Shown here piece after piece: positions 54,495 to 62,965 of a DNA stretch of 64,000 nt. This DNA comes from JBBATK01 sp039810585 (GTDB taxonomy: Bacteria; Bacteroidota; Ignavibacteria; Kapaibacteriales; NICIL-2). The position numbers and the translations under genes were made by a program. The number at the start of each line of letters is the position of its first letter. Positions within the stretch are counted from its first letter, which is position 1. The notes beneath the pieces are model-generated. The model did no database searches, was not told the DNA's origin, and was given only the letters and a program-made list of their open reading frames with translations. The stretch covers positions 1-64,000 of the forward strand of contig JBDHXF010000016.1 of NCBI GenBank assembly GCA_039810585.1. The letters are read 5' to 3'.

Positions 54495-54564
54495 GCAGGC
54501 ACACAACAATCGAAACAACAGTCTCTCATCGTCCCGTTTCTCAACATCAAACGAAGGAAACTCC

Positions 54565-55536
54565 ATGTCGCATCTCCATGACGTCAGTGCTACCGCATTA
54601 TCCTCCTCGTATCACAGCTCCGAACATCCAACGGTTCGCGTTGCAGATCATGTTGTTGGTGAAGGACATCCCGTGTTCATCGTTGCTGAAATAGGCATCA
54701 ACCACAACGGCTCTGTTGAGTTGGCAAAGAAGCTCATCGACGGTGCTGCACTTGCCGGCTGCTCGGCGGTGAAGTTCCAGAAGCGGACACCGGAGTTATG
54801 TGTTCCGCGTGAACAGTGGGATGTTGAGAGAGACACTCCGTGGGGTCGCATGACTTACCTCGCATACCGTCACCGCATGGAGTTTGGATTCAGCGAGTTC
54901 GACGAGATTGATCGTTACTGCACATCACGGAACATCTTGTGGTTTGCAAGCTGTTGGGATATCCCCTCCGTTGAGTTTATGGAGCAATTCCAGCCGCCGT
55001 GCTACAAAGCAGCCTCTGCATCACTCACCGATCACTCACTGCTCCGTGCCATGCACGATACCGGACGACCACTCATGATCTCCACCGGCATGAGTACCAT
55101 GCAGGAGATTCGGGATGCCGTTGAGGCAGTGGGACAGGAACGCTTGCTCATTGCGCATTCCACCAGTACGTACCCATGTCGTCCGGAGGAACTCAACCTG
55201 CGCATGATCGAAACCTTGCAACGTGAGTTCGCGCAGTGTCCTATAGGTTATAGCGGGCATGAGACCGGTCTCACGCCCACCTGGGCGGCGGTCACTCTGG
55301 GTGCCACGTTTGTGGAACGACACATCACCCTCGATCGCGCCATGTGGGGTAGCGACCAAGCGGCATCGGTGGAAATTGGGGGACTCATGCGACTCGTCTC
55401 CAACATCCGCGACATCGAAAAAGCCATGGGCGATGGCATCAAGCGCGTGTACGAAAGCGAAGCTTCAGCGCGTAAGAAACTGCGTCGGGTGACCGACTCC
55501 ACCGTGGCACACACCGAAGAAGCGCTGTGCGTCTGA
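54565..55536 (+). CDS. NeuB/SpsE-type ulosonic-acid synthase lacking the SAF domain
   Basis: 323 aa from the ATG at 54565 (GAAGGAAA site upstream). The TIM barrel is complete: FIVAEIGINHNGSVELAKKL (metal/PEP site), AVKFQKRTPE, YKAASASLTD, PLMISTGMST, GYSGHETGL and ATFVERHITLDRAMWGSDQA. NeuB-type enzymes condense PEP with an aldose to give a 2-keto-3-deoxy acid. Here the protein stops soon after the barrel, about 25 residues past the IEKAMGDG helix, so the antifreeze-like SAF domain (~60 residues) that reaches into the partner's sugar site in sialic-acid synthase is absent. A different sugar acceptor is likely. Confidence 0.88.
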   Translation: MSHLHDVSATALSSSYHSSEHPTVRVADHVVGEGHPVFIVAEIGINHNGSVELAKKLIDGAALAGCSAVKFQKRTPELCVPREQWDVERDTPWGRMTYLAYRHRMEFGFSEFDEIDRYCTSRNILWFASCWDIPSVEFMEQFQPPCYKAASASLTDHSLLRAMHDTGRPLMISTGMSTMQEIRDAVEAVGQERLLIAHSTSTYPCRPEELNLRMIETLQREFAQCPIGYSGHETGLTPTWAAVTLGATFVERHITLDRAMWGSDQAASVEIGGLMRLVSNIRDIEKAMGDGIKRVYESEASARKKLRRVTDSTVAHTEEALCV

Positions 55537-55540
55537 GTGC

Positions 55541-56326
55541 ATGACTGATCTCAGCCTGTGGTGTACACTCTCGGTCATTCTTGCGGCAGGAATACTAATC
55601 ATCCTTGAGCGACGCTTTCCCTATCACGCAGGACAAGCGCTGTTTCGACGCGGTTTTTGGATGGATTTGGTCCTGTATAGTCTTGCACAATCCTATGGAC
55701 TTGGAATTATCATCGCCTGGATCGTTCGAGGATTGGATGTCCTGCTGCACCAACCTCGATGTGCTCTGGTGGCCGAACTTCCCTGGCTGGCCCAACTCGG
55801 AATATTTTTTGTCCTGCACGATTTCTACATCTATTGGTTTCATCGCTGGCAACACCACAACAAGTACTTGTGGCGCTTGCACGAGGCTCACCATTCAACG
55901 CATGATGTAGACTGGTTGTCCGGCTCGCGCTCGCATCCGCTGGAAATACTCATCAACCAAAGCGTCGAGTTTGCACCGATGATACTGCTCGGTGCAGCAC
56001 CGGAAGTGGTTGTGCTCAAGACGGCGCTTGATGCAGTGTGGGGAATGTACATACACTCCAACATCGATGTACACAGCGCCTGGCTGCAGAGAGTGTTGAA
56101 CGGTCCGGAGATGCATCGCTGGCACCACACTGCTTCCAAGGAAGCGCACCATTACAACTTTGGGACAAAGCTGGCGCTGTGGGATTGGCTCTTCGGAACG
56201 GCCTGGTGGAACCCGCCACACAAGCCCTCGGCATATGGATTGCGATCCAAGCACTATCCCACAGACTACATCGGGCAAACGCTCTACGCCTTTCGTCGCA
56301 GAGCAGGGAAGAAAGCTCAGACTTGA
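55541..56326 (+). CDS. fatty-acid-hydroxylase/sterol-desaturase family protein
   Basis: 261 aa, integral membrane. The eight-histidine di-iron signature is present: HDFYIYWFHRWQHH, HEAHHSTHD and HRWHHTASKEAHHYNFG. Such enzymes hydroxylate or desaturate fatty acyl, sterol or other lipids using O2. It starts 4 nt after the synthase gene, so it belongs to the operon and may modify the lipid carrier or lipid-linked product of the glycan. Its specific substrate cannot be told. Confidence 0.82.
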   Translation: MTDLSLWCTLSVILAAGILIILERRFPYHAGQALFRRGFWMDLVLYSLAQSYGLGIIIAWIVRGLDVLLHQPRCALVAELPWLAQLGIFFVLHDFYIYWFHRWQHHNKYLWRLHEAHHSTHDVDWLSGSRSHPLEILINQSVEFAPMILLGAAPEVVVLKTALDAVWGMYIHSNIDVHSAWLQRVLNGPEMHRWHHTASKEAHHYNFGTKLALWDWLFGTAWWNPPHKPSAYGLRSKHYPTDYIGQTLYAFRRRAGKKAQT

Positions 56327-56486
56327 TCGACGCACTATTATCACATGCTCATTCGTTGTTGATGCAGGGTAACACGCGGCTTACACTCTGCTTACAGTCA
56401 GCTCGGAATTTTGCGCATCGTTTCTTGGTGGGGGAAACATCGAAGAAACGATATACGCAGCCTATCCACAGCACAACGAGGCATGT

Positions 56487-57479
56487 ATGCATCGACGACG
56501 ATTTCTGCGCAGTACCGCACTGGCCACACTTGGTCTCAGCCTACCCTCCGCCATCTCGCTTGCTTCCGACACGTCTCTCTTCCACCCGCCTCCTGCTTCC
56601 ACCGCTTCCATCGCATCAACGCTTGCCTCTTCGCCCGTCACCCTTCATCTGCCCTCCGCTGCTGCTCAATGGATTGGTCATTCCACTATTCTCTTTCGCA
56701 TCGACGGCACCACGGTGCTCTGCGATCCGGTGCTCTTCAGGGAAATAGGCTTGCAGCTCTTTGGCAGTACCGTGGGTTTGCGTCGCTACTCCGAGCCGGC
56801 GATTCGCGTGGAGAATATTGCCAAACCTGACATCGTGCTGCTCTCACACGCCCACATGGATCACATGGACAGAGCAACACTGGAGGCGCTCTGTGCACGT
56901 TTTCCGGATGAGATCGACTGCGTGTGTGCTAGTAATACGAAGGACGTGATCGATGATTTAGCGTGGCGGAGTTGTCGTGAGTTGGACTGGTGGGAAAGTC
57001 TGCACCTTCACAACCTCAGCATCTGCGCCATCGAAGTACTGCACAACGGCTGGCGCTATCCCTGGGAAGCCGATCGTCGCGAAGGTGCGATGGAGCACGG
57101 CCGCAGCTACAACGCCTACCTGATTTCCGGAGCTGATACGAATGTGGTCTTCGCGGGCGACACCACCTACTGCGAGAGCTTTCGCGATTTGCGTCACATT
57201 CCTATTCACTTAGCCTGCATGCCCATTGGCGCCTACATGGGCTGTGCCGACAACCATTGCACTCCCGAGCAGGCAGTGCAGATGGCCACCATGATGCAGG
57301 CGCAGTGCGTTGCCCCCATGCACTGTCTCACCTTTCACCAAACCCCTGAGCCCGACCAAGAGCCCATCGCACGATTTCAACGCGCCCTCCGAAGCACTGA
57401 TGCCTCTGCGGCTTGGTTGCACATTGGCTCACAGTGGACGCGCTCGCAACCCATTGCTCAAGGTATCGATCATGGTTAA
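56487..57479 (+). CDS. metallo-beta-lactamase-fold hydrolase, UlaG-like, with Tat-like signal
   Basis: 330 aa. The N-terminus MHRRRFLRSTALATLGLSL looks like a twin-arginine or Sec signal. The fold has AQWIGHSTILFRIDGTTVLCDP, the metal motif SHAHMDHMD (HxHxDH), a further histidine region and FAGDTTYC (metal-bridging Asp), as in UlaG/N-acyl-phosphatidylethanolamine-hydrolase-like enzymes. It is a predicted exported or membrane-associated metal-dependent hydrolase; substrate unknown. It lies 160 nt after the operon and probably has its own promoter. Confidence 0.83.
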   Translation: MHRRRFLRSTALATLGLSLPSAISLASDTSLFHPPPASTASIASTLASSPVTLHLPSAAAQWIGHSTILFRIDGTTVLCDPVLFREIGLQLFGSTVGLRRYSEPAIRVENIAKPDIVLLSHAHMDHMDRATLEALCARFPDEIDCVCASNTKDVIDDLAWRSCRELDWWESLHLHNLSICAIEVLHNGWRYPWEADRREGAMEHGRSYNAYLISGADTNVVFAGDTTYCESFRDLRHIPIHLACMPIGAYMGCADNHCTPEQAVQMATMMQAQCVAPMHCLTFHQTPEPDQEPIARFQRALRSTDASAAWLHIGSQWTRSQPIAQGIDHG

Positions 57480-57482
57480 TGC

Positions 57483-57590
57483 GATTCGTGTGCCTGCAAG
57501 GCGCACGAATCAAATTTCAGGTTATGACGATACACGAAAAATGATGGTGCTCAGAGGTTCATGATTCGTGCGCCTTGCAGGCACACGAAG
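57483..57590. repeat. inverted pair of C.A-mismatch hairpins (copies 3 and 4)
   Basis: The first hairpin is 57483-57511, the second about 57564-57590. Read on the minus strand, the first is GATTCGTGCGCCTTGCAGGC followed by ACACGAATC, and the second has nearly the same sequence on the plus strand, so they form an inverted pair about 50 bp apart. Each has a perfect stem with one C.A mismatch and a TGC loop. They sit between two convergent genes. Confidence 0.75.
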
Positions 57591-57672
57591 GGCAGCGCTG
57601 CACAGCTACAGCGACGACGCTCATGCGCGGAGTGTACCGGAGTAAAGTGACGTGTGATCTACTGAGGGGACA

Positions 57673-58086
57673 CTACTTCGTCTCTTGACAGAGCTTCATG
57701 ATGAAGTGATATTCGGCGTCTTGCAGGGGCATCACGGAGAGACGTCCAATCTTGATGAGACCGATGTTGGCGAGCTCGGGATGCGTTTTCATCTCGGCGA
57801 GGCTGAGCGGGTGTTTGACTGCTTTGGGGGAGGAGAGTTCAACGGCAACCCATTGACCTTCTGTTGCTGTTGGATCGGGGAAAGCAGCTTTGGAGACTTT
57901 ACACGAACCCATGACGGCTTTTTCGATGTTACTATGGTAGACAAGCACTTCGTCGCCCTTTGCCATAGCAAGAAGGTGCAGGCGTGCAGCGTAATTGCGC
58001 ACGCCTGTCCATTCGGTTTTTTTGTCGTTGACTAAATCCTGAAACGAGTAGCTCTCAGGATCGGATTTGACGAGCCAGTAGTTCAT
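57673..58086 (-). CDS. EVE-domain protein
   Basis: 137 aa, the full EVE domain: MNYWLVKSDPESYSFQDL, then TEWTGVRNYAARLHLLAMAKGDEVLVYHS, and the C-terminal VMPLQDAEYHFIM. EVE domains belong to the PUA/YTH-like superfamily and bind modified bases in DNA or RNA; human THYN1 is a relative. No restriction partner is adjacent. It lies 6 nt downstream of the lipoprotein gene on the same strand, so they are likely co-transcribed. Confidence 0.9.
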   Translation of the reverse strand: MNYWLVKSDPESYSFQDLVNDKKTEWTGVRNYAARLHLLAMAKGDEVLVYHSNIEKAVMGSCKVSKAAFPDPTATEGQWVAVELSSPKAVKHPLSLAEMKTHPELANIGLIKIGRLSVMPLQDAEYHFIMKLCQETK

Positions 58087-58092
58087 GCCGGC

Positions 58093-58584
58093 TTACTTAA
58101 AAGCAGCCACAACCATGGAATCGATGCCGGTAGTCGTACCGTCCGGAGGAATAACGGACACAACTTTTGAGGACTGATGCACAAAGTAGAAGGTCGGCAG
58201 AGTGGTGACCGGGTACTTGTCGCTCAAGGGTTGTTTAGTGGCGGCGTTACGCATGGAGAAAATAGTCACCGTAGAATCGGCAATACCTGCAGCGCGCAAT
58301 GTGCTGATGAGATCCGGGAAGTGATGATGGGTGCCGTCGCAGCTACAGCTCGGGTTCACATACACGATCGTGGTAAAGGGATCGCTCGCGTAGTCGGACA
58401 TGAGGGCACTTACATTTGCCGTGGTTGGCTGATAGGAAGTGACTTCATCGTTAAACCACGCGTATCCGGAGGTCGTCGCGACATCTTTAATCGTCAACTG
58501 ATCCGCGGTGAATTCCACAGCGTTGTTGCAAGAAGCGCTAAGGAGTGCGAGAGCACAGCAGAGAACAAAAGCCTTGATTTTCAC
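58093..58584 (-). CDS. lipoprotein with thioredoxin-like fold and CxC motif
   Basis: 163 aa. The N-terminus ends in LLSASCNN, a lipobox-like site with Cys19. The rest reads as a thioredoxin-like domain: a strand TTIVYVNPSCSCDGTHHHFP with a C-x-C pair where CxxC is usual, and VTTLPTFYFVH with the cis-proline. It probably sits on the periplasmic face. Redox function is unproven because the motif is CxC. A single-histidine cluster (THHHF) after it could bind metal. Confidence 0.7.
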   Translation of the reverse strand: MKIKAFVLCCALALLSASCNNAVEFTADQLTIKDVATTSGYAWFNDEVTSYQPTTANVSALMSDYASDPFTTIVYVNPSCSCDGTHHHFPDLISTLRAAGIADSTVTIFSMRNAATKQPLSDKYPVTTLPTFYFVHQSSKVVSVIPPDGTTTGIDSMVVAAFK

Positions 58585-58672
58585 GATGGCATTCCAAATG
58601 GGTGGTACAACGGGATGTAAGGGTCACCAAAATACAATAACTATATTTGAAACGCAACGATACATCCATTCT

Positions 58673-59146
58673 ATGACCAGTCTCGCCCTCTTCCTTAGTT
58701 TTTTGATGCTTTTTGTCGGTGGATATGGCTTTTCGTCCACAAAATTTGCATCGCTCAACCTGCCTTTGATGCAGAAAATTGACCCAACCATTCACAGTTG
58801 GGCTTTCATGAACCCCATCATTTGTGGTCTGTTGCTTGTTGTCTACGCTATTTGCAGTGCCAGCGAACGCTATGCACGACAGGTGTGGCAAGTGGTGCTG
58901 GCGGGTCTTGTGCTTTTGATCTTGATAGATGCACCAGCCATGGGAATGACCTTGTGGTATGTGCCGCAAGGGGCGCGACCCGACTTGTCGACATTGTTAA
59001 TGGCCGAAAGTGGAATGGGAGCCTTGGTATTTTGTATCGCGTCGCTACGGAAGATCCGTCAGCAACAACGTCAGCTCAGATCTGCAACCTCAGCACCGGT
59101 CACCGAGAGTACACCGGACATCGTCGCAGATTTGTCATCACACTGA
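58673..59146 (+). CDS. hypothetical four-helix membrane protein
   Basis: 157 aa from the ATG at 58673; the frame stays open upstream through the divergent lipoprotein gene and is cut there. Four hydrophobic segments (LALFLSFLMLFVGGYGF, WAFMNPIICGLLLVVYAI, VVLAGLVLLILIDAPAMG and MGALVFCIASL) precede a short polar tail. I do not recognise the family; it is divergent from the lipoprotein/EVE pair and ends 18 nt before the M1 peptidase gene. Confidence 0.6.
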   Translation: MTSLALFLSFLMLFVGGYGFSSTKFASLNLPLMQKIDPTIHSWAFMNPIICGLLLVVYAICSASERYARQVWQVVLAGLVLLILIDAPAMGMTLWYVPQGARPDLSTLLMAESGMGALVFCIASLRKIRQQQRQLRSATSAPVTESTPDIVADLSSH

Positions 59147-59164
59147 CCCTCGGAGAATCTCGCC

Positions 59165-61309
59165 ATGAAATACCGTCTTTATCTCGTTGCACTCCTTTCA
59201 ATGCTATGCAGCGGGGGATTGTACCTGTCTGCACAACAGATGCCCACACGCTACTTAATGGGCGACCAAAAGATATCCTCAGAGGAGCATCACGAGATAC
59301 CTTGCGTACGACCGGTTCCCAAGCAGCTTGCTGATCATCCTTCACAAATTGCACGGCGTCCGTACGACGTTTTGCGATACGACCTCACTATGGATTGGCG
59401 CGTGCCATTATCACAACCTGCCAATCACGCCCCTAATCGAGCGTATAATGGCGTCAATCGCATCAGCATGCGCATTGACTCGATGATGGTGCAAACTATT
59501 GAGTTGGATGCCCAAGGCTTAGCCATCGATTCGGTGATTCGAAACAACAACACGAAGCTGGCCTTTGAACAGAGTAATACGTTGCTCACCGTGCATTTGA
59601 CGGTACCTGCATCCGTTGACGATCAGTTCGAGTTGGATATCTATTATCGTCAGGTCAACATGGCCAATCCGGCTGACTACAATGGATTCTACTCGGCGGT
59701 GACGGGGATGGTGGTAGGACCAAATCCTGACGATACCGTGCGCGCAAACATGTGCTACACGATGAGCGAGCCGGAATCGGCAATGGCATGGATGCCGTGT
59801 AACGACCGACCGTATGACAAAGCGCAAAGTTCCATCACGGTTCTTGTACCGGAGGGATACGTGGTCTGTTCTAACGGACTGCTGCAGCAGCACCTAAGCG
59901 GACTCGATGCGGACTTGCATGAGGTATGGCATTATGCGGACACGACGCAGATCGCCACGTACCTCATGGTTGCTGCGGCCGCGCAGTTCAGTCAGTTTGA
60001 CGGTGACCCCTACCGTAGAGTAACCGATAGTTCGCTGAGTGTGCCGGCTCCCATTTATGTGTTGAAACAAGACTCCATCGATTATGCAGCGAATCTAGAA
60101 TGGATGCAAGGTAAGACGGTGGAGATGCTCCGGAGTCATTCGCTGTACTACGGCGAATATCCCTTTGTCAAATACGCACAAACCTTGCTCTTTCCCTTCT
60201 TCAACGGGTCGATGGAACATCAAACCAATACCACACACCACCGGCACTGTCTCACCGATCGCTGGGAAAGTGTGGTGGCGCACGAGATGATGCACCAGTG
60301 GACCGGAGACTTAGTGACCTGCGCTACGTGGAATGACATTTGGCTTAACGAAGGCGGAGCAACCTATGGAGAATTCTTGTGGCGAGAGCGCGCATACGGC
60401 ATTGATGTTGCTCGTCAGCAATTACAGGCGGCGCGTGATCGCAATTATTTCCGTAATGACTTCGCGCTGAGCCAGCCGGCAGTGTATGGCATAAGCATGG
60501 CTAACTTGTTTAATAACGGAACCACCTACGTGAAAGCCGGCTGGGTGTACTCCATGTTACGAACATTGGTGGGCGACAGTACCTATTTCGCCACCATGAA
60601 AGAATACTTTCGGCACTTTGCTTTTCAGTCGGTTGAAACGGAGGACATGGTGCGGTTCTTTGAATCGCGCGTGATTAACCCACCCGTTTCTTTCCGTCAG
60701 TTCTTCGATCAATGGATCTATTATCCCGGTCATCCCACCTATTCAGCAACCGTGGATGCAGTGAGTGCCGGCGGTTCGGGATACGATGTGACCGTGCATT
60801 TCCATCAAGACACCACTTTTCCGGGTTCGATAGGTGTATTCCATATGCCAGTGGGATTACGGTTTCACTCGGTGGATAGTCTGCAAACCTTCGACACAAC
60901 CTTCATCAACGATCGAGCAGATCAGATGCTATCGGTGCATGTTCCTTTTTTACCGGGTACGATGGTGATCGACGAAGACCAGCTCATTCTCTGCGTGCGC
61001 AGCACTCCGGAAATTGTAGTGGGAGTGTCGGACGAGGCGTCCTCACAGCAACAACCCACACTCTATCCCAATCCCGTTCGCGATGGATCCACGCTGCATA
61101 TACGCTATCAATGTGAAACGGCGCAGCCGGTACGTATTGAAATCTTTGATGCGACCGGCCGCTGCATTCAACGTGTGCACGACGGAGCCATGGTGAGCGG
61201 TAGTTTTCGCGAGGACGTGCCGACGAGCACACTCGCCGATGGATCATACGTGGTGCGTGTGAGTGTTGGGGAAAAATTCTATTTCGCCACGTTCATCGTT
61301 GCGCACTAA
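59165..61309 (+). CDS. M1-family aminopeptidase-like enzyme with T9SS sorting domain
   Basis: 714 aa with a signal peptide ending near YLSAQQ. An N-terminal beta domain (FNGVNRISM, about 80-250) precedes the catalytic region. The zinc site is intact: HEMMH at H373-H377 and E396 of NEGGATY, exactly HExxH-x18-E. FFNGSMEHQTNTTHH replaces the GAMEN motif of aminopeptidases (Gly-Ser-Met-Glu-His). The C-terminal ~90 residues from YPNPVRDGSTLHI to FATFIVAH form a T9SS sorting domain, so it is an outer-surface or released peptidase. It differs clearly from the two M1 genes at 35596-40266. Confidence 0.88.
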   Translation: MKYRLYLVALLSMLCSGGLYLSAQQMPTRYLMGDQKISSEEHHEIPCVRPVPKQLADHPSQIARRPYDVLRYDLTMDWRVPLSQPANHAPNRAYNGVNRISMRIDSMMVQTIELDAQGLAIDSVIRNNNTKLAFEQSNTLLTVHLTVPASVDDQFELDIYYRQVNMANPADYNGFYSAVTGMVVGPNPDDTVRANMCYTMSEPESAMAWMPCNDRPYDKAQSSITVLVPEGYVVCSNGLLQQHLSGLDADLHEVWHYADTTQIATYLMVAAAAQFSQFDGDPYRRVTDSSLSVPAPIYVLKQDSIDYAANLEWMQGKTVEMLRSHSLYYGEYPFVKYAQTLLFPFFNGSMEHQTNTTHHRHCLTDRWESVVAHEMMHQWTGDLVTCATWNDIWLNEGGATYGEFLWRERAYGIDVARQQLQAARDRNYFRNDFALSQPAVYGISMANLFNNGTTYVKAGWVYSMLRTLVGDSTYFATMKEYFRHFAFQSVETEDMVRFFESRVINPPVSFRQFFDQWIYYPGHPTYSATVDAVSAGGSGYDVTVHFHQDTTFPGSIGVFHMPVGLRFHSVDSLQTFDTTFINDRADQMLSVHVPFLPGTMVIDEDQLILCVRSTPEIVVGVSDEASSQQQPTLYPNPVRDGSTLHIRYQCETAQPVRIEIFDATGRCIQRVHDGAMVSGSFREDVPTSTLADGSYVVRVSVGEKFYFATFIVAH

Positions 61310-61485
61310 ATTAAACCAACACACTGTCGGCATCTTTGAAAGCATCGACTCCATCCTCATATGATTAGTCCTTGAGGATTGCAGCTCACCCAACACCGTG
61401 TGTTGAGAGTTGCAGGAGCTGGATGCGAGGGAGGAAGAGCTGAGCAGAGTTCAGGTAGGGTTGAGCAGAATACAAAGAGTTGGAC

Positions 61486-62670
61486 ATGCGGAGTCTTTCG
61501 CGTCGAGTACAGGCTGCATCCGAGTCACAGACCCTGGCTATAGCTTCTCGCGCGAAAAAAATGAAACAGCAGGGTGCCGATGTCGTGACATTGGCAACAG
61601 GGGAGCCGGATTTTGCAACTCCGACGTGTGTAAAGCATGCGGCCATAGAGGCGATAGAACAGGATTTTAGTCATTACACCGATTCCAACGGCATCAACGA
61701 GCTACGCGAGTTGGTGGCGGAAAAATTTCGCAGCGAAAATGGAATCGTGGGTGCGCAGGCATCGCAGGTATTAGTATCCAGCGGTGCAAAGCAGAGCATC
61801 ATGAATGCCTTGTCGGCGGTTTGTAATCCGGGCGACGAGGTGGTGATAGCGGCTCCGTATTGGGTGAGCTATCCGGCGATGACGGTGCTTGCGGAGGCAG
61901 AGCCCAAGATTGTGATGACAGATGCAGGGACGCATTTTAAACTCAGTGCGGATCAGCTTCGTGAAGTGTTGACTCCGCGAACGAAGTGCGTGATTTTTAA
62001 TTCTCCGTCGAATCCGTCGGGGATGATGATATCAGCACAGGAATTTCACGACCTGGCGAAGGTTTTAAGTGATCACGATTGCTATATCATTAGCGACGAG
62101 ATTTACGAGAAGATACACTATGGAACGGTGCCTCATTTTAGTCCCGGCTCCATAGAATCCATCGCCCATCGTGTGATTACCGTCAACGGCTGTTCAAAAG
62201 CCTATGCCATGACGGGTTGGCGCATCGGATATATGCATGCGCCGCCGGAAGTGTTTGCTCAGGCCGCCAAGGTGCAGAGTCAAGATACTTCCAACCCAAC
62301 ATCCATTGCGCAGCGCGCGGCACTTGCTGCCTTGCAGTATGCACAGGACGATGTGGAGACAATGCGACAGGAATTTCAGCGCCGTCGGGAATTGGTTTGT
62401 GGACTTGTGAATGCAATCGGGGGCGTTCACTTTTTGCAGCCTGACGGCGCGTTTTATTTGTGGATCGACTGTCGCGATCTCCTTTCCGAATCCCTTCCAA
62501 CCACCCACGCGCTCTGCGAAAAACTTCTCGAGCAATTTCTCTGCGCCACCGTCCCGGGTGAAGCTTTTGGGATGAACGGCTACGTGCGTATTTCGTTTGC
62601 CGCGAGCGACAGCGACATTCGCAAAGGCGTTGAACGCTTTGCCGACTTAGTGCATTCACTCCGAGCCTGA
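61486..62670 (+). CDS. aspC: aspartate aminotransferase, class I (type 1b-like)
   Basis: 394 aa from the ATG at 61486. PLP fold type I: GEPDFATP near the N-terminus, SSGAKQSIMNAL, APYWVSYP, FNSPSNPSG (the Asn/Pro motif), ISDEIYEKIHYG and the catalytic lysine in NGCSKAYAMTGWRIGY. The C-terminus has GYVRISFA. It converts aspartate and 2-oxoglutarate to oxaloacetate and glutamate. A TTG two codons earlier is possible but less likely. Confidence 0.92.
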   Translation: MRSLSRRVQAASESQTLAIASRAKKMKQQGADVVTLATGEPDFATPTCVKHAAIEAIEQDFSHYTDSNGINELRELVAEKFRSENGIVGAQASQVLVSSGAKQSIMNALSAVCNPGDEVVIAAPYWVSYPAMTVLAEAEPKIVMTDAGTHFKLSADQLREVLTPRTKCVIFNSPSNPSGMMISAQEFHDLAKVLSDHDCYIISDEIYEKIHYGTVPHFSPGSIESIAHRVITVNGCSKAYAMTGWRIGYMHAPPEVFAQAAKVQSQDTSNPTSIAQRAALAALQYAQDDVETMRQEFQRRRELVCGLVNAIGGVHFLQPDGAFYLWIDCRDLLSESLPTTHALCEKLLEQFLCATVPGEAFGMNGYVRISFAASDSDIRKGVERFADLVHSLRA

Positions 62671-62873
62671 CACTGCGCTTCCTCCCTCTTGCGCCGCAGG
62701 AGAACCGATTAGCCTTCACCTCAGTACCTGATTCTTATTCTTGCCGGCTGCGCCGTGTCTGTCGTTGGTTTTGTGAACCCTATGGTGAGGCTGCAGACAG
62801 GTCGATAGAAAATAGGCCGCGCCTTGGGTAAACAGTACTCCACACGCTGACGTGCCGTGCGGATAAAAGCAGA

Positions 62874-62913
62874 CAAAAAAAGAGGCTATGCAGTGTTGAA
62901 CTGCATAGCCTCT
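62874..62913 (-). terminator. intrinsic terminator of the 62966 gene
   Basis: Stem AGAGGCTATGCAG/CTGCATAGCCTCT (13 bp) with a short loop. On the minus strand it is followed by a run of seven T, with the terminator ~50 nt past the stop codon at 62966. Confidence 0.92.
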
Positions 62914-62965
62914 GTACGAATCTGGTGAGCATAGCAAGCAAAGCGTTGCACACGCTCAGATCTGA

